From the NCBI GenBank assembly GCA_004794785.1, contig SJOL01004326.1, forward strand, positions 92,376 through 156,375: a stretch of 64,000 bases of DNA, written 5' to 3'. The translations under genes were made by a program, and so were the position numbers. This document shows, piece by piece, positions 56,486 through 64,000 of the stretch. Position 1 is the first letter of the stretch. Each line of letters starts with the position of its first letter. The notes beneath the pieces were generated by a model that was not told where the DNA came from, searched no databases, and saw nothing but the letters and a program-made list of their open reading frames with translations. This DNA is from Opisthorchis felineus (taxonomy: Eukaryota; Platyhelminthes; Trematoda; Opisthorchiida; Opisthorchiidae).

Positions 56486-57247
56486 GTTAGTCTTACTTGC
56501 TCCCTACCTATGCTCGTCTGTAATCTCAGTTCTCAGGCCTCTACCGACACGACTGATGCACAACCATTTTTCAAAGGTTCTATGGCCTCCGTTGATCATT
56601 TTCGTGGATCCTTTGATGAGATTGGGACAAGCATGAAGGCGAATGCAATTAGTGGGGTATTTTTCTACGCCAAATGGGACTCAGAAGCTATAGAGGCGAG
56701 AGCTACTGTAAGTGCGTTGCATTCCTTTTCGCCGGTAAAGGTAATTTGCGTTTCGGAGACTTCATGTACGAATTTATTTTAGCTGTATTCTGTTGACTGC
56801 TGGATTCCAACTGAGTCTTGTCGAACCCGAATGAGCCTGAAGCGTTTCCCACAACTTACACTGTATGCGAAGGATGCAGCATCTTTGGAATTGGAGGACT
56901 TAAGTTCGGTTCACCGTGCAGCTGATCTTATCGCTTATCTGATGAAACCGCTTGTTTTCATTCACTCAAAATCGGATCTTATTCAGCTGACGCTATTACA
57001 CAAGGTAACGCAAAGCACACTCCTTCCCCTACTCTCTCAGTTTATAGTTTTGGGTTATTTTGAATTGGGGGCTGCCTATTCGAAGGATTTTTTGCACTTT
57101 CATCAAGTCTCCCTATTAGCTTGCAATATGCTTCCTCAAAACCTTGTTTGTGGGCGGGATGTCGTTTTCGCAATAACACCAGCTGTCGGTAATTTGACCG
57201 TGAGCAAAACTGTTCTCGTGCAGTTCTATGTGACGTGTAACTATTCG
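56343..57247 (+). CDS. TXNDC11: TXNDC11-like ER thioredoxin-domain protein, N-terminal part (4 exons)
   Basis: Exons 56343-56485, 56530-56740, 56783-57004 and 57041-57247 join in frame to 261 codons, with introns of 44, 42 and 36 bp (all GT-AG) and an open donor GTAAGT at the end. A short N-terminus is followed by one membrane segment (residues about 28-48) and then a lumenal thioredoxin fold (HFRGSFDEI...GVFFYAKWDSEAIEAR, SVDCW, FPQLTLY) and LGYFELG, which match the order in animal TXNDC11. In vertebrates that protein sits in the ER membrane and is linked to ER-associated degradation through EDEM proteins and to DUOX maturation. The first-fold motif is WDSE with no cysteine, so this domain cannot do thiol exchange. 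Later exons, including the second thioredoxin fold, are not in the window. Confidence 0.88.
56530..56740 (+). CDS. TXNDC11: TXNDC11-like exon 2 (first thioredoxin fold, N half)
   Basis: Residues 48-118. The acceptor is TAATCTCAG (56529). It ends at the GTAATT donor after TVSALHSFSPVK; an earlier GTAAGT at 56708 is also phase 0 but would drop 11 residues that the family keeps. Confidence 0.85.
56783..57004 (+). CDS. TXNDC11: TXNDC11-like exon 3 (first thioredoxin fold, C half)
   Basis: Residues 119-192: YSVDCWIPTESCRTRMSLKR, FPQLTLYAKDA, LIAYLMKPLVFIHSKSDL. The MKPL...S.S.L stretch matches the family. Phase 0 at both ends. Confidence 0.88.
57041..57247 (+). CDS. TXNDC11: TXNDC11-like exon 4
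   Basis: Residues 193-261, beginning FIVLGYFELGAAYSKDFLHF (family VLGYFEF) and ending at donor GTAAGT. The preceding 36 bp intron contains no stop, so reading through it would also stay open; splice signals and the family alignment favour removal. Confidence 0.85.
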
Positions 57248-57351
57248 GTAAGTGTCTCGCTTATGTACTATTGCCATTTACTACCACTCCGTTTCTCGTC
57301 CTTAATTACTTTCCAGCTGTTTTTACTTACCATTTGCTCGCAAATTGGAGC

Positions 57352-57521
57352 TCGAGATAGCTCGATAATTAAAGGTCGAACTTACTGATCGGATAGTCAG
57401 AACCCAACTCCGGCATCTCTAATGCTCCTGTATAGGCTTCGGCATCCTTTTAGTATTTCAGCCCTGGTGTTTCCTCCTAGTCGCATGATAGCTAGGGCAG
57501 AAAGGATGTTACAGCTGGACG
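57352..57521 (+). repeat. tRNA-derived SINE, copy 6 (in TXNDC11-like intron 4)
   Basis: Head CTCGAGATAGCTCGATAATT with a decayed B box (AGTCAGAACCC). It starts about 100 bp after the exon 4 donor, in the gene's orientation. One of the older copies. Confidence 0.8.
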
Positions 57522-58271
57522 ATTTCTTTATGCGGCTTGTAATTTGACTAACTTTCGAGTTTTTGGATCTTGGCTGCATGTTTTTTCTCCTAATTTAGTG
57601 TCGCTGCTGGCTTCCCGAAACAACCGCATATTTCAATAAACTTCCACGTCTTTTGATTGAAAGTATCCCATGTTTGGCACTTGTAAACGGCTTTCGACTG
57701 TCTAACGAGGTAATAACTTGAGCACCAAACTGTATCAAGAATATTGTGGTTAGTACCAACGTCCTTCACTCGACTAGGACCGATTTCCTCGTTGTAGTAG
57801 TCAGTGCTCAGCTTCACGGATTTCGGCACCTCAAGTACTTATCTTACAGGAAGAATGGCCTATTGTTAAGGGGCAGCCCCTCTCTCTGTGATGTCCGATG
57901 GACACCCAGTTTACATCTGTTGCTCAAGTTCATTATAATCATCCGACAGCAAGCACCAAAATGTGCTATTTCGACAGGTTGCGTGTGGGCATTTCAGATT
58001 CCCGAATTTCAACAGGCACAACGATGAACACACGCGAGTGAATTCTGCGGTTCGAGGAGTTATCGCTGAGTCTTTACTCTTACTGGTAGTACTTGGTGAA
58101 TCCACCTAAGAATAGCCCCAACCTCAATCAAGAATACAGTATAAGGAGCATAGATTTTTCAGTTGTTGACTGTCACCTTAAACAGTGTTCTAAGAATATC
58201 TGATACACTAACCTGCCATATTACTTAGCGGTTATCGAGGAACAATGCTGGCAGCTCAGGTAGCATGGCAT
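57522..58271. other. Presumed TXNDC11-like intron, nothing recognised
   Basis: No exon matching the next part of the family could be found here. The open frame at 57590-57829 (-) is unassigned. Confidence 0.4.
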
Positions 58272-58815
58272 TGTCGTCATCACAAGTGACAGCAACATCA
58301 ATGTCCATACCGATGTTTCACTGCAGTACCACAAACTGTATTTGATTATAATTGGAGCCCTGAAGTGAAAACATAAAAGGCTGGATGGGAAAGGAGGCTA
58401 ATGCCAACCTACCACAAACATTCTGAGATTCCTAAACCACCAAACACGCAGTTAGAGAATCCGGAAAGAGGCTGACAGCATGAACGCCCCTGACATCTTA
58501 AAACATCTCCAGCCAGGTACAGTGAGGGTCACGGGGACGCCATCTGGAAAGGCGAACTGCAGCATCAACACCCTTTTGCCAAGTCACATGTTGGCACCCC
58601 GCATTTTCCGCCATTCTGAAAGAGGGCACAGAAAACAACACTCAGCTGGGTAGACGATGATTCGGCATGCGCAACACATGGCTGAGCCAACGCAGTTGAT
58701 GGTATCGGATGTCTTCCGCGACCGATGTACCTGATGCACGATCGAGCACTCATTTTCCCATTATCTCTCTACGAATTCACCGATACCATCCGAAACCAGC
58801 AACGCTTCTGAGATA

Positions 58816-59313
58816 TCAGTGGTCGAAAACTTGAAGAGGCCTCAGTTCGTCAGCCCGTAGGTACTGACTCCTAACCATATGATAGCGGTTACTCTGTTCC
58901 GGCACGTCAGAGCTACTACAACCACCGAGGCATGTAAAATTCTCCACAACCTCAAGTGCTCCTTCTTGGGATATGTTCAGAGAAACATGACTGCAAGCGC
59001 AAGGCACATGTCGAAAAATGGTATTATGGTGGCCAGGTTTTGCTTCTTCAAAGAATATGGTGATGTCTTCTGCATTCTCCGGATTATCACCAGCAACGAT
59101 TTGAACGTTGGGATTTTGAAGGCCCATTATTTCATTGATGACGAATTCGAACGAAAATGGATAGAGTGAACATATTCGCACCATTTTTTTCAAGGAGGCT
59201 TTTAGAGAGATTCTCATACACACCCACTCGGAGGTATGTGAATATAAAAATCGGTTTATGTTCACAAACTTCTGGGGCATTCTCTGCTTTACAAGCAAGC
59301 ACTGGACAAACAC
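58816..59313 (-). pseudogene. LINE reverse transcriptase palm remnant
   Basis: 165-codon open frame with RMPQKFVNINRFLYSHTSEW, LYPFSFEFVINEIMGLQNPNV and EDITIFFEEAK. The YADD box has become AEDI, so both catalytic Asp positions are disturbed. Confidence 0.7.
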
Positions 59314-59357
59314 TGATCAATCGAAAGACTCGAACGCGCCCTTGTAGTCAAGGGACA

Positions 59358-59672
59358 CTAAGTTTGTGACTGGTTGTACACGTGGCGTTGTTCTAACACT
59401 TGACGGAGTTTGAAGATGTAGTCAGTGCAGCATATACCCGGTCTAAATCCCTCTTGATGCTCACAGGTTAGGCTATCGTCTGCCGCCTTAAGCCAACGAA
59501 GAATCAGTGACTCCAGAGGCCTTGTCACAGGGGTAGTCAGACTGACACCTCTGTGATTACTGAATTCACTACAAACCCCTATTTTTCTTAAGTGGTTACT
59601 GTTGTCGACTGACCCCAGTTGTTTGGGGCAGTCTGTTCCTCCCAGATGGACGCAGATAGGTTGGACAAGCAC
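59358..59672 (-). pseudogene. LINE reverse transcriptase fingers remnant
   Basis: 104-codon open frame with SNHRGVSLTTPVTRPLESLI, SLTCEHQEGFRPGICCTDYI and FKLRQVLEQRH, the block before motif A. Confidence 0.75.
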
Positions 59673-59767
59673 TGAATGAGGAATTCACCGCTGTCTTTGA
59701 ACATATCATGTAGAAGGTCGTCCGGACCAGGAGCTCAGTGACGTTTGATTAGGGGCATTCACTGAGT

Positions 59768-59945
59768 TCGAGATAGCTCAGTTGTTAAAGTGCGAACATA
59801 CTGGTCGGAAGGTCCGTGTTCCGAACTCAACCGTCGTATCTCGACTGCTCCTGCCAAGGCCTGGGCAACCTAGCAGTATCTCATCCCTCGTGCTTTCTTC
59901 GGGTGGCGTGGCAGTTATGCACCGAAAGTGTGTCACAGCTGAACG
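59768..59945 (+). repeat. tRNA-derived SINE, copy 7 (inside a LINE)
   Basis: Head TCGAGATAGCTCAGTTGTTA, terminal hairpin variant GCACCGAAAGTGTGT. It sits in the linker of the 58.3-60.9 kb LINE, antisense to it. I did not find a clear target duplication. Confidence 0.88.
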
Positions 59946-60899
59946 CTCAATCTTTTCGAGAACATATTCGATCATTTCTGACGTTGACAGAGGGTCCATA
60001 TTTCTGTCAAAGACCGATAGACCATATGGGAAGTAACGGTTGGCCAATTGGATTGTTATTCGAAGTATTCTGCCCAATGGTCTAAACGTTCTCATTTACT
60101 GGATGTCAGAAACCCATTATGGTCCGTTCTGGTTTCACCAAGAAGTGACTTCCGAGGAACTGCAGGACGAATCAAGTGGAACAACCTGCGGACATTTCGA
60201 GCACTTTCACTTCCATATCTTTGACCTGGATGAACTAAGCTTCCCGATCTGTGCGATACTCAGTTTTATATGACAGCGGATGATGCTTCAGGTTGGATTA
60301 TGGTTATGACTGGAGGGAATCTGTCGCCCAGCCTCCAGTAAAGCCACTGTTTCGTCAGATCCAATGCACGGAAGAGGTTACCTGGGTTACAGTAAAAGTA
60401 GAAATGTCGGCGTCGAGTACTGCTTTGGATATCTCTACAGCGACCGTTAACATCCGAAATCGGACTAGGAGGTAGACACTGGAGGAGCCGATTTTGATAA
60501 GCTCGCTCTGAGTCCGTGTGCTTCTCAGTGGCCAGTGGAGGTGCGCGTGTCCAACGCGAAAAACGCAGCGAATGGCAGCAGCGGACAAGTGCACGATCGG
60601 AGTCCACACAGGTATCCCAGGAGTAGTAGGCAGTGGTGGATCTTCGCCACCGGTAACTGACGGCAATATGGTCTATCTGGGTTTAGGGCTGGTCTTTAGT
60701 GGGTAACAGGTGGTCAAACAATTTCTGCTCTCTCAGAAGTTTGTACTGTAAAGTGGACAGTCTGTGGTCAGCACACATCTGCAGTAGGTGGTCTTCGTTG
60801 TCCGTGCTTTTCGCATCTGATCCAAGACGATCACCCAATTGAGCCTTGACTGCACTAGACCTGTCGACCTGCGCGTCCCGTCACGATGAGATAAGACCT

Positions 60900-61465
60900 T
60901 CATCATCATTTTCAACAGCACCAGATGAGAACACTGGATCTTCATTTCCGTAGAACCATGTTAATTTATTTGGACAAAGGCTTATGACGGAAAGAGCAAA
61001 GAAATAGGACAGGAGAGGGGGCTCAGCGCTAGCCTACACCTCCAACACTCGGTCAAACAATCTGGATAGAAACTGACAGTATGGACTCCACTGACATCGG
61101 TTAGCTGCCATATGGTTCAGTGTCTCAAGCCAAGCACAGGAAGGGTCACGTAAAAGGCTAACCTCACCAACAGTACTTAAACTTCTCGTGACGTCATTCC
61201 ATTTTACCACGCAAGATTTTGTCTGCCTCTAGATTCCCACCACTTCGAAATAGACAGAGAAAACAACGCTCTTCTCGACAAGTGGCAATTCAGCCTGTGT
61301 AGCACATAGCCCAGCCACCTTAGTTTGCAGCTTTGGATGCATTCTTTGAGTGAGGTGCCTTCGGCTTCGCCAAAGACCGGGTTGCTGATCACCTCATTCC
61401 GAATTCGGTGATTGTCATTTGTAAGCGTGCTATTCATAGTTATGCTTGGACTAGGGTACTACCAG
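60900..61465 (-). mobile_element. Internally deleted RTE-like LINE, 3' part
   Basis: Minus strand: a short leader end (61435-61465) is joined directly to the C-terminal coding region (NSTLTNDNHRIRNEVISNPVFG, LKECIQSCKLRWLGYVLH), then the 3' UTR and tail at 60900 (CATCATCAT on the plus strand). Its leader continues at 63241-63545, on the other side of the Gypsy element. Endonuclease and RT are absent, so it was either deleted after insertion or moved as a short derivative. Confidence 0.75.
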
Positions 61466-61767
61466 TGAAAGGAGGGAAACCCTTCACCGCGAAGTCCTTT
61501 ATTAGCAAACATTAACTAAGCAGTTACAAGCTATTAAACAAGAAAGTAAACGTCTCATACGCACATAGTTTTTAAAAACGGAACATTCTCATGCGTCTTC
61601 TTGAACTTTCATGGATATTCATTGACTATTACGCAATTGTAAACGAATACTGCAAAGCAGTTCCACAAGTTCTGCAATAAATTTTCCCTTCCATTAGACG
61701 CGGGGTAGAGCTTCGCCACGACCACAGACTACTCGCACGTCTCATCAGTAGTATGCGCCGGTACACA
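61466..61767 (-). repeat. 3' LTR of Gypsy copy 2
   Basis: 302 bp. By eye it equals the 3' LTR of copy 1 apart from the terminal 30 or so bases, but differs at roughly 20 or more places from its own 5' LTR, which also lacks a stretch present here (near 61650-61690). Confidence 0.9.
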
Positions 61768-61777
61768 CCCTTCCCCT

Positions 61778-62251
61778 TCAAAGATCGCGTGCAGGCCACC
61801 GATTTCCATTTGCCTCCGTTAGGTTGGCCCCAGCAGCCGGTCCATTCGGCAGCTCTTCGGGTGTATCATGCCACTTCCGAAGCTGAGTAATGTTTACTCT
61901 TTCCGATTCTTGACCGTCCTGAATCGAATAGACGTTCCCCGACGGTCGGCGACAACAAATGAACCTTGCCACCGACTGCCCAGCTTCTGCGACCCCAGTC
62001 CACTCCTTCCAGGATTCCGATGACCCTTCCGTTTGACCTTCGCACCGATCTGCGCCTAGGCGCATTGAGTGCATTGACAATCCGTCAATTTTCAGTTGGT
62101 ATTCACCAACTGCCGCGACGGCTAGAGCACACTGTTTGCATTCAGCTTCGCTCCCTCTTTGCCTCAGCGATACCCCTGCTCCTGTATCAATTAGGCACAG
62201 CTCCCTCTTCCCGTATATCTCGATAACGGTCTGTATCGTTGCCTGTGTCAC
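61778..62251 (-). pseudogene. Gypsy copy 2 protease start fused to integrase tail
   Basis: 157-codon open frame. It begins with a protease half containing the DTG site (ELCLIDTGAGVSL), then a deletion joins it to the integrase end (RRPSGNVYSIQDGQESERVN, LRKWHDTPEELPNGP). The join is in frame, so the chimera is open to a natural stop, but it lacks half the protease fold and has no catalytic domain of integrase. Confidence 0.8.
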
Positions 62252-62261
62252 TGCATCGATC

Positions 62262-62948
62262 TCAACCCACTCTGGAAAAGAGGAGTAATCCAGTGTTAAT
62301 ATTTACAGGTAGTCGGGTACGGGAACATTGATTCTTCCAGTGGCTAGACAAGCCACAGTTGTAGCATCGGTTCGTTCGAGCGCACCTCCACAATTCCGTC
62401 TTCACGCCTGCAAGCTGTTCGGTTAGTTGGTCCACTTTGGTCTGCTGGTCCTTCACTGGTGACTCATCTCTCTTCTCCCGCGACCGCAACGTGGGTAGCG
62501 GTGCCTCGGCCAATTCCCGTGCCAGATGCACCAGCTCCTCCACACTCAACTGGCCAGTTGACCTCGCCAACCGTAGCTGTGCACCAAGCGCCGGCTGCAC
62601 ACCTTCGACGAACTGGTCAGATAGCAGCTGCTGGCGCAACACTCCGTCCAGTGCGGGCAAGGCACGATACAACAACTGTGGCAGACTGGTGAAGAACACA
62701 GTCGGGTCGCATCCCTGTCCCATCCTGGCCGCCTTGAACCGTCTCATGGCCTCCTGGTGGTCGGCCGGTGTTTCGAACTCCGCTGCAAGAGCTTCCTTCG
62801 CGGTGGCCCAATCCGTCTTCCGAGGTCCCTTCTGGCCGGATCCAGGGCCGCTGGGGAGGGTCTTCAGTGCCGCCAACTTACCGCGGTCGCTCTCCAGGAA
62901 TGTCCGCGCATTCCCATCCTCAGAAGGTTGTGGCCACGGGATCTTCAT
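62262..62948 (-). CDS. gag: Gypsy copy 2 gag, open
   Basis: 228 codons from the first ATG (62948); the frame stays open a few codons further up. It carries ARTFLESDRGKLAALKTLPS, an Ala/Glu-rich central part (VPADHQEA-like, FVEGVQPALGAQLRLA, SVEELVHLARELAEAPLP) and a zinc knuckle CYNCGLSSHWKNQC (CX2CX4HX4C) near the end. It would form the capsid-like particle and bind RNA. Compared with copy 1 it keeps the central capsid region. Being intact in a broken element, it could still act in trans. Confidence 0.85.
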   Translation of the reverse strand: MKIPWPQPSEDGNARTFLESDRGKLAALKTLPSGPGSGQKGPRKTDWATAKEALAAEFETPADHQEAMRRFKAARMGQGCDPTVFFTSLPQLLYRALPALDGVLRQQLLSDQFVEGVQPALGAQLRLARSTGQLSVEELVHLARELAEAPLPTLRSREKRDESPVKDQQTKVDQLTEQLAGVKTELWRCARTNRCYNCGLSSHWKNQCSRTRLPVNINTGLLLFSRVG

Positions 62949-62957
62949 CCGTATCCT

Positions 62958-63240
62958 TGCCACGAGGAAAGCCCTTCACCGCGAATTTCTTTATTAGCAA
63001 ACACCAACTAAGTAGTTACAAGCTGTTGGACAGGAAAGTAAACGTTTCATATGCACATGGTTTTTAAGAACTGAACATTCTCACGCGTCTTCTTGAACTT
63101 TCATGGATATTCATTGACTATTACGCAATTGTAAACGAATACTGCAAAGCAATGAACTTTACCTTCCATTAGACGCAGGGTAGAGCTTCGACACGACCAC
63201 AGACTACTCGCGTGCCTCATCAGTAGTATGCACCGTTACA
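62958..63240 (-). repeat. 5' LTR of Gypsy copy 2
   Basis: About 283 bp, TGTAACGG...GTGGCA on the minus strand. The inner end is altered (CCTCGTGGCA where others have CCTTTCA) and the following primer-binding region is shortened compared with copy 1. Confidence 0.85.
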
Positions 63241-63545
63241 CCAAGTCTCCCAGACCTAGAGAGGAGAGCGATTAGTGTTGTCGACCGAAGCTTTTGTCTC
63301 AAAAGCCTAACCGCAAGGCAGCGGTGATTAACGTATGACCCCCAAAGCAGCCTACAATTTTAGGGAACAAGTCACTACACATGTTCCAATCCCCAAACTG
63401 GAGGACCAGGAGACTGTTAGTCAGAGCTCTATTTATTGACCAACCTATTATAACAGGCTCTGTGAGCGCCACACGTACACCCTCCAATATAGTTTAATGG
63501 GTTATGGAGGTACACAAACCCTCACATCATGGTATTTTCCAGTAT
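63241..63545 (-). mobile_element. LINE leader, 5' part of the Gypsy-split element
   Basis: CAAAAGCCTAACCGCAAGGC, GTTCCAATCCCCAAACTGGA and CCAATATAGTTTAATGGGTT align with the leader at 51670-51950. It continues the short leader piece at 61435-61465 across the Gypsy insertion. Confidence 0.75.
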
Positions 63546-63687
63546 TTTTGTGGCAACGACACGTGCGGACCAAATTCTGAGCTAGCACACCAACGTTCAA
63601 AACTGTCACTAACTAAGTTGCATTCAGACACTTTTTAAGCAGATCGTGACACACTGCAATACAACGGAGTCCAAGGTAATTATACTC

Positions 63688-63862
63688 TTTCACCTGTAGC
63701 ACCCTTTCGGTGCTAACTGCCATGCCACCAGAAGGAAGCACGAGGGCTGGCATACTGCCCGGGCGCCCAAACCTAGACAGGGGAATTCGAGAGGCAGAGG
63801 TCGGTCTCGAACCACGGACCTTCCGGTCAGTAAATTCGCACTTTAACCACTGAGCCATCTCG
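63688..63862 (-). repeat. tRNA-derived SINE, copy 8
   Basis: Reverse orientation, well preserved: A box TGGCTCAGTGG, B box GGTCTCGAGACC-like change (GGTTCGAGACC), hairpin GCACCGAAAGGGTGC. It abuts a LINE fragment on its right. Confidence 0.9.
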
Positions 63863-63886
63863 CCCCAATGATACTCATGAAATCTC

Positions 63887-64000
63887 ATTTTGCGACCGCT
63901 CAGATGTTGTTGTCTGTCAGAAAGAAGGATGCAGGACGCAAGTATTGTGATCGAACTGACTGCCCCCTCGCTCTCTTCCAGGTTGCGGCTGCGCACCTCT
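63887..64000 (+). mobile_element. RTE-like LINE endonuclease fragment running off the right edge
   Basis: CCLSERRMQDASIVIELTAP and SLSSRLRLRTS match the endonuclease block at 53.7 kb (SETRIQDTSTLVELTAPSLS). It is 5'-truncated at the SINE and continues outside the window. Confidence 0.75.

Larger units (their letters stand above)
58272..60897 (-). mobile_element. RTE-like LINE, truncated in the endonuclease, with a nested SINE
   Basis: Minus strand in order: endonuclease text AQLGDRLGSDAKSTDNEDHLLQMCADHRL (60770-60860) and DSDRALVRCCHSLRF (60570-60610, the SDH site changed to SDR), linker, RT start GVSLTTPVTRPLESLILRWL and EGFRPGICCTDYIFKL (59400-59560), decayed motif C AEDITIFFEEAK (59050), FTCLGG, QVFDH, C-terminal region and 3' end at 58272. 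A SINE interrupts the linker at 59768-59945. Not coding any more. Confidence 0.82.
61466..63240 (-). mobile_element. Ty3/Gypsy LTR retrotransposon, deletion derivative (copy 2)
   Basis: LTRs at 62958-63240 (5') and 61466-61767 (3') enclose an open gag, a protease remnant and the very end of integrase; RT, RNase H and most of integrase are deleted. The near-match CCAG/CCAA flanks the ends (61462-61465 and 63241-63244). It landed inside a LINE leader: the leader reads on across the insertion. Same family as the element at 31.5 kb. Confidence 0.9.

Noticed and set aside
57590..57829. Minus-strand exon with many Cys and Trp
   Set aside because: No homologue recognised and no splice partner; left as intron sequence.
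35985..58025. 17 bp match CAACAGGCACAACGAT at 35990 and 58010 as a repeat
   Set aside because: Flanks do not align; one short match in 64 kb is not evidence of a family.
1..64000. CRISPR arrays, operons, ribosome binding sites
   Set aside because: Spliced animal genes and retrotransposons throughout; no array of regular short repeats with unique spacers.

Overview
The window reads as flatworm (platyhelminth) genomic DNA. I favour a diphyllobothriidean tapeworm such as Spirometra or a relative, although the species is an inference from the style of the repeats and not something the sequence states. Three things point this way: host genes cut into small exons separated either by 32-53 bp micro-introns or by kilobases of decayed retrotransposon; flatworm-type RTE/CR1, Penelope-like and Ty3/Gypsy elements; and an abundant tRNA-derived SINE.

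Two host genes can be named with confidence. On the minus strand, 1234-14897 carries the start codon and first eight coding exons (586 codons, all splice phases compatible) of a HUWE1-type giant HECT E3 ubiquitin ligase. The rest of that gene, including the catalytic HECT domain, lies off the left edge. On the plus strand, 56343-57247 carries the first four exons (261 codons) of a TXNDC11-like ER-membrane thioredoxin-domain protein whose first thioredoxin fold has lost its CxxC; its remainder is beyond the decayed DNA to the right. Two weaker candidates are a first coding exon at 49074-49231 (+) and an open stretch at 30894-31514 (-).

Most of the rest is mobile DNA. HUWE1 intron 5 (2916-12258) holds several RTE-like LINE fragments of two lineages. 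16.6-18.8 kb holds an unassigned dispersed repeat and a LINE fragment. 19.2-20.2 kb is a satellite of about 130 bp units arranged as alternating A/B types. 26.9-28.6 kb is a decayed Penelope-like element with a GIY-YIG remnant. 31.5-34.6 kb is an internally deleted Gypsy element with both LTRs. 36.4-40.4 kb is a nearly full-length but broken CR1-like LINE. From 49.8 to 54.5 kb an RTE-like LINE on the minus strand has been hit twice by its own relatives, with target duplications preserved. 58.3-63.5 kb is another stack of LINEs with a nested SINE and a second Gypsy element.

The most unusual signals are these: (1) the SINE body shares about 43 bp with the leader of the RTE-like LINE and ends in a GCACC/GGTGC hairpin; (2) a 466 bp element made only of LINE leader plus LINE 3' terminus moved as a unit; (3) the two Gypsy copies are identical over about 450 bp at their 3' ends although the LTRs inside each copy differ strongly, which suggests recent gene conversion. 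There is no bacterial-type content: no operons, ribosome binding sites or CRISPR arrays.
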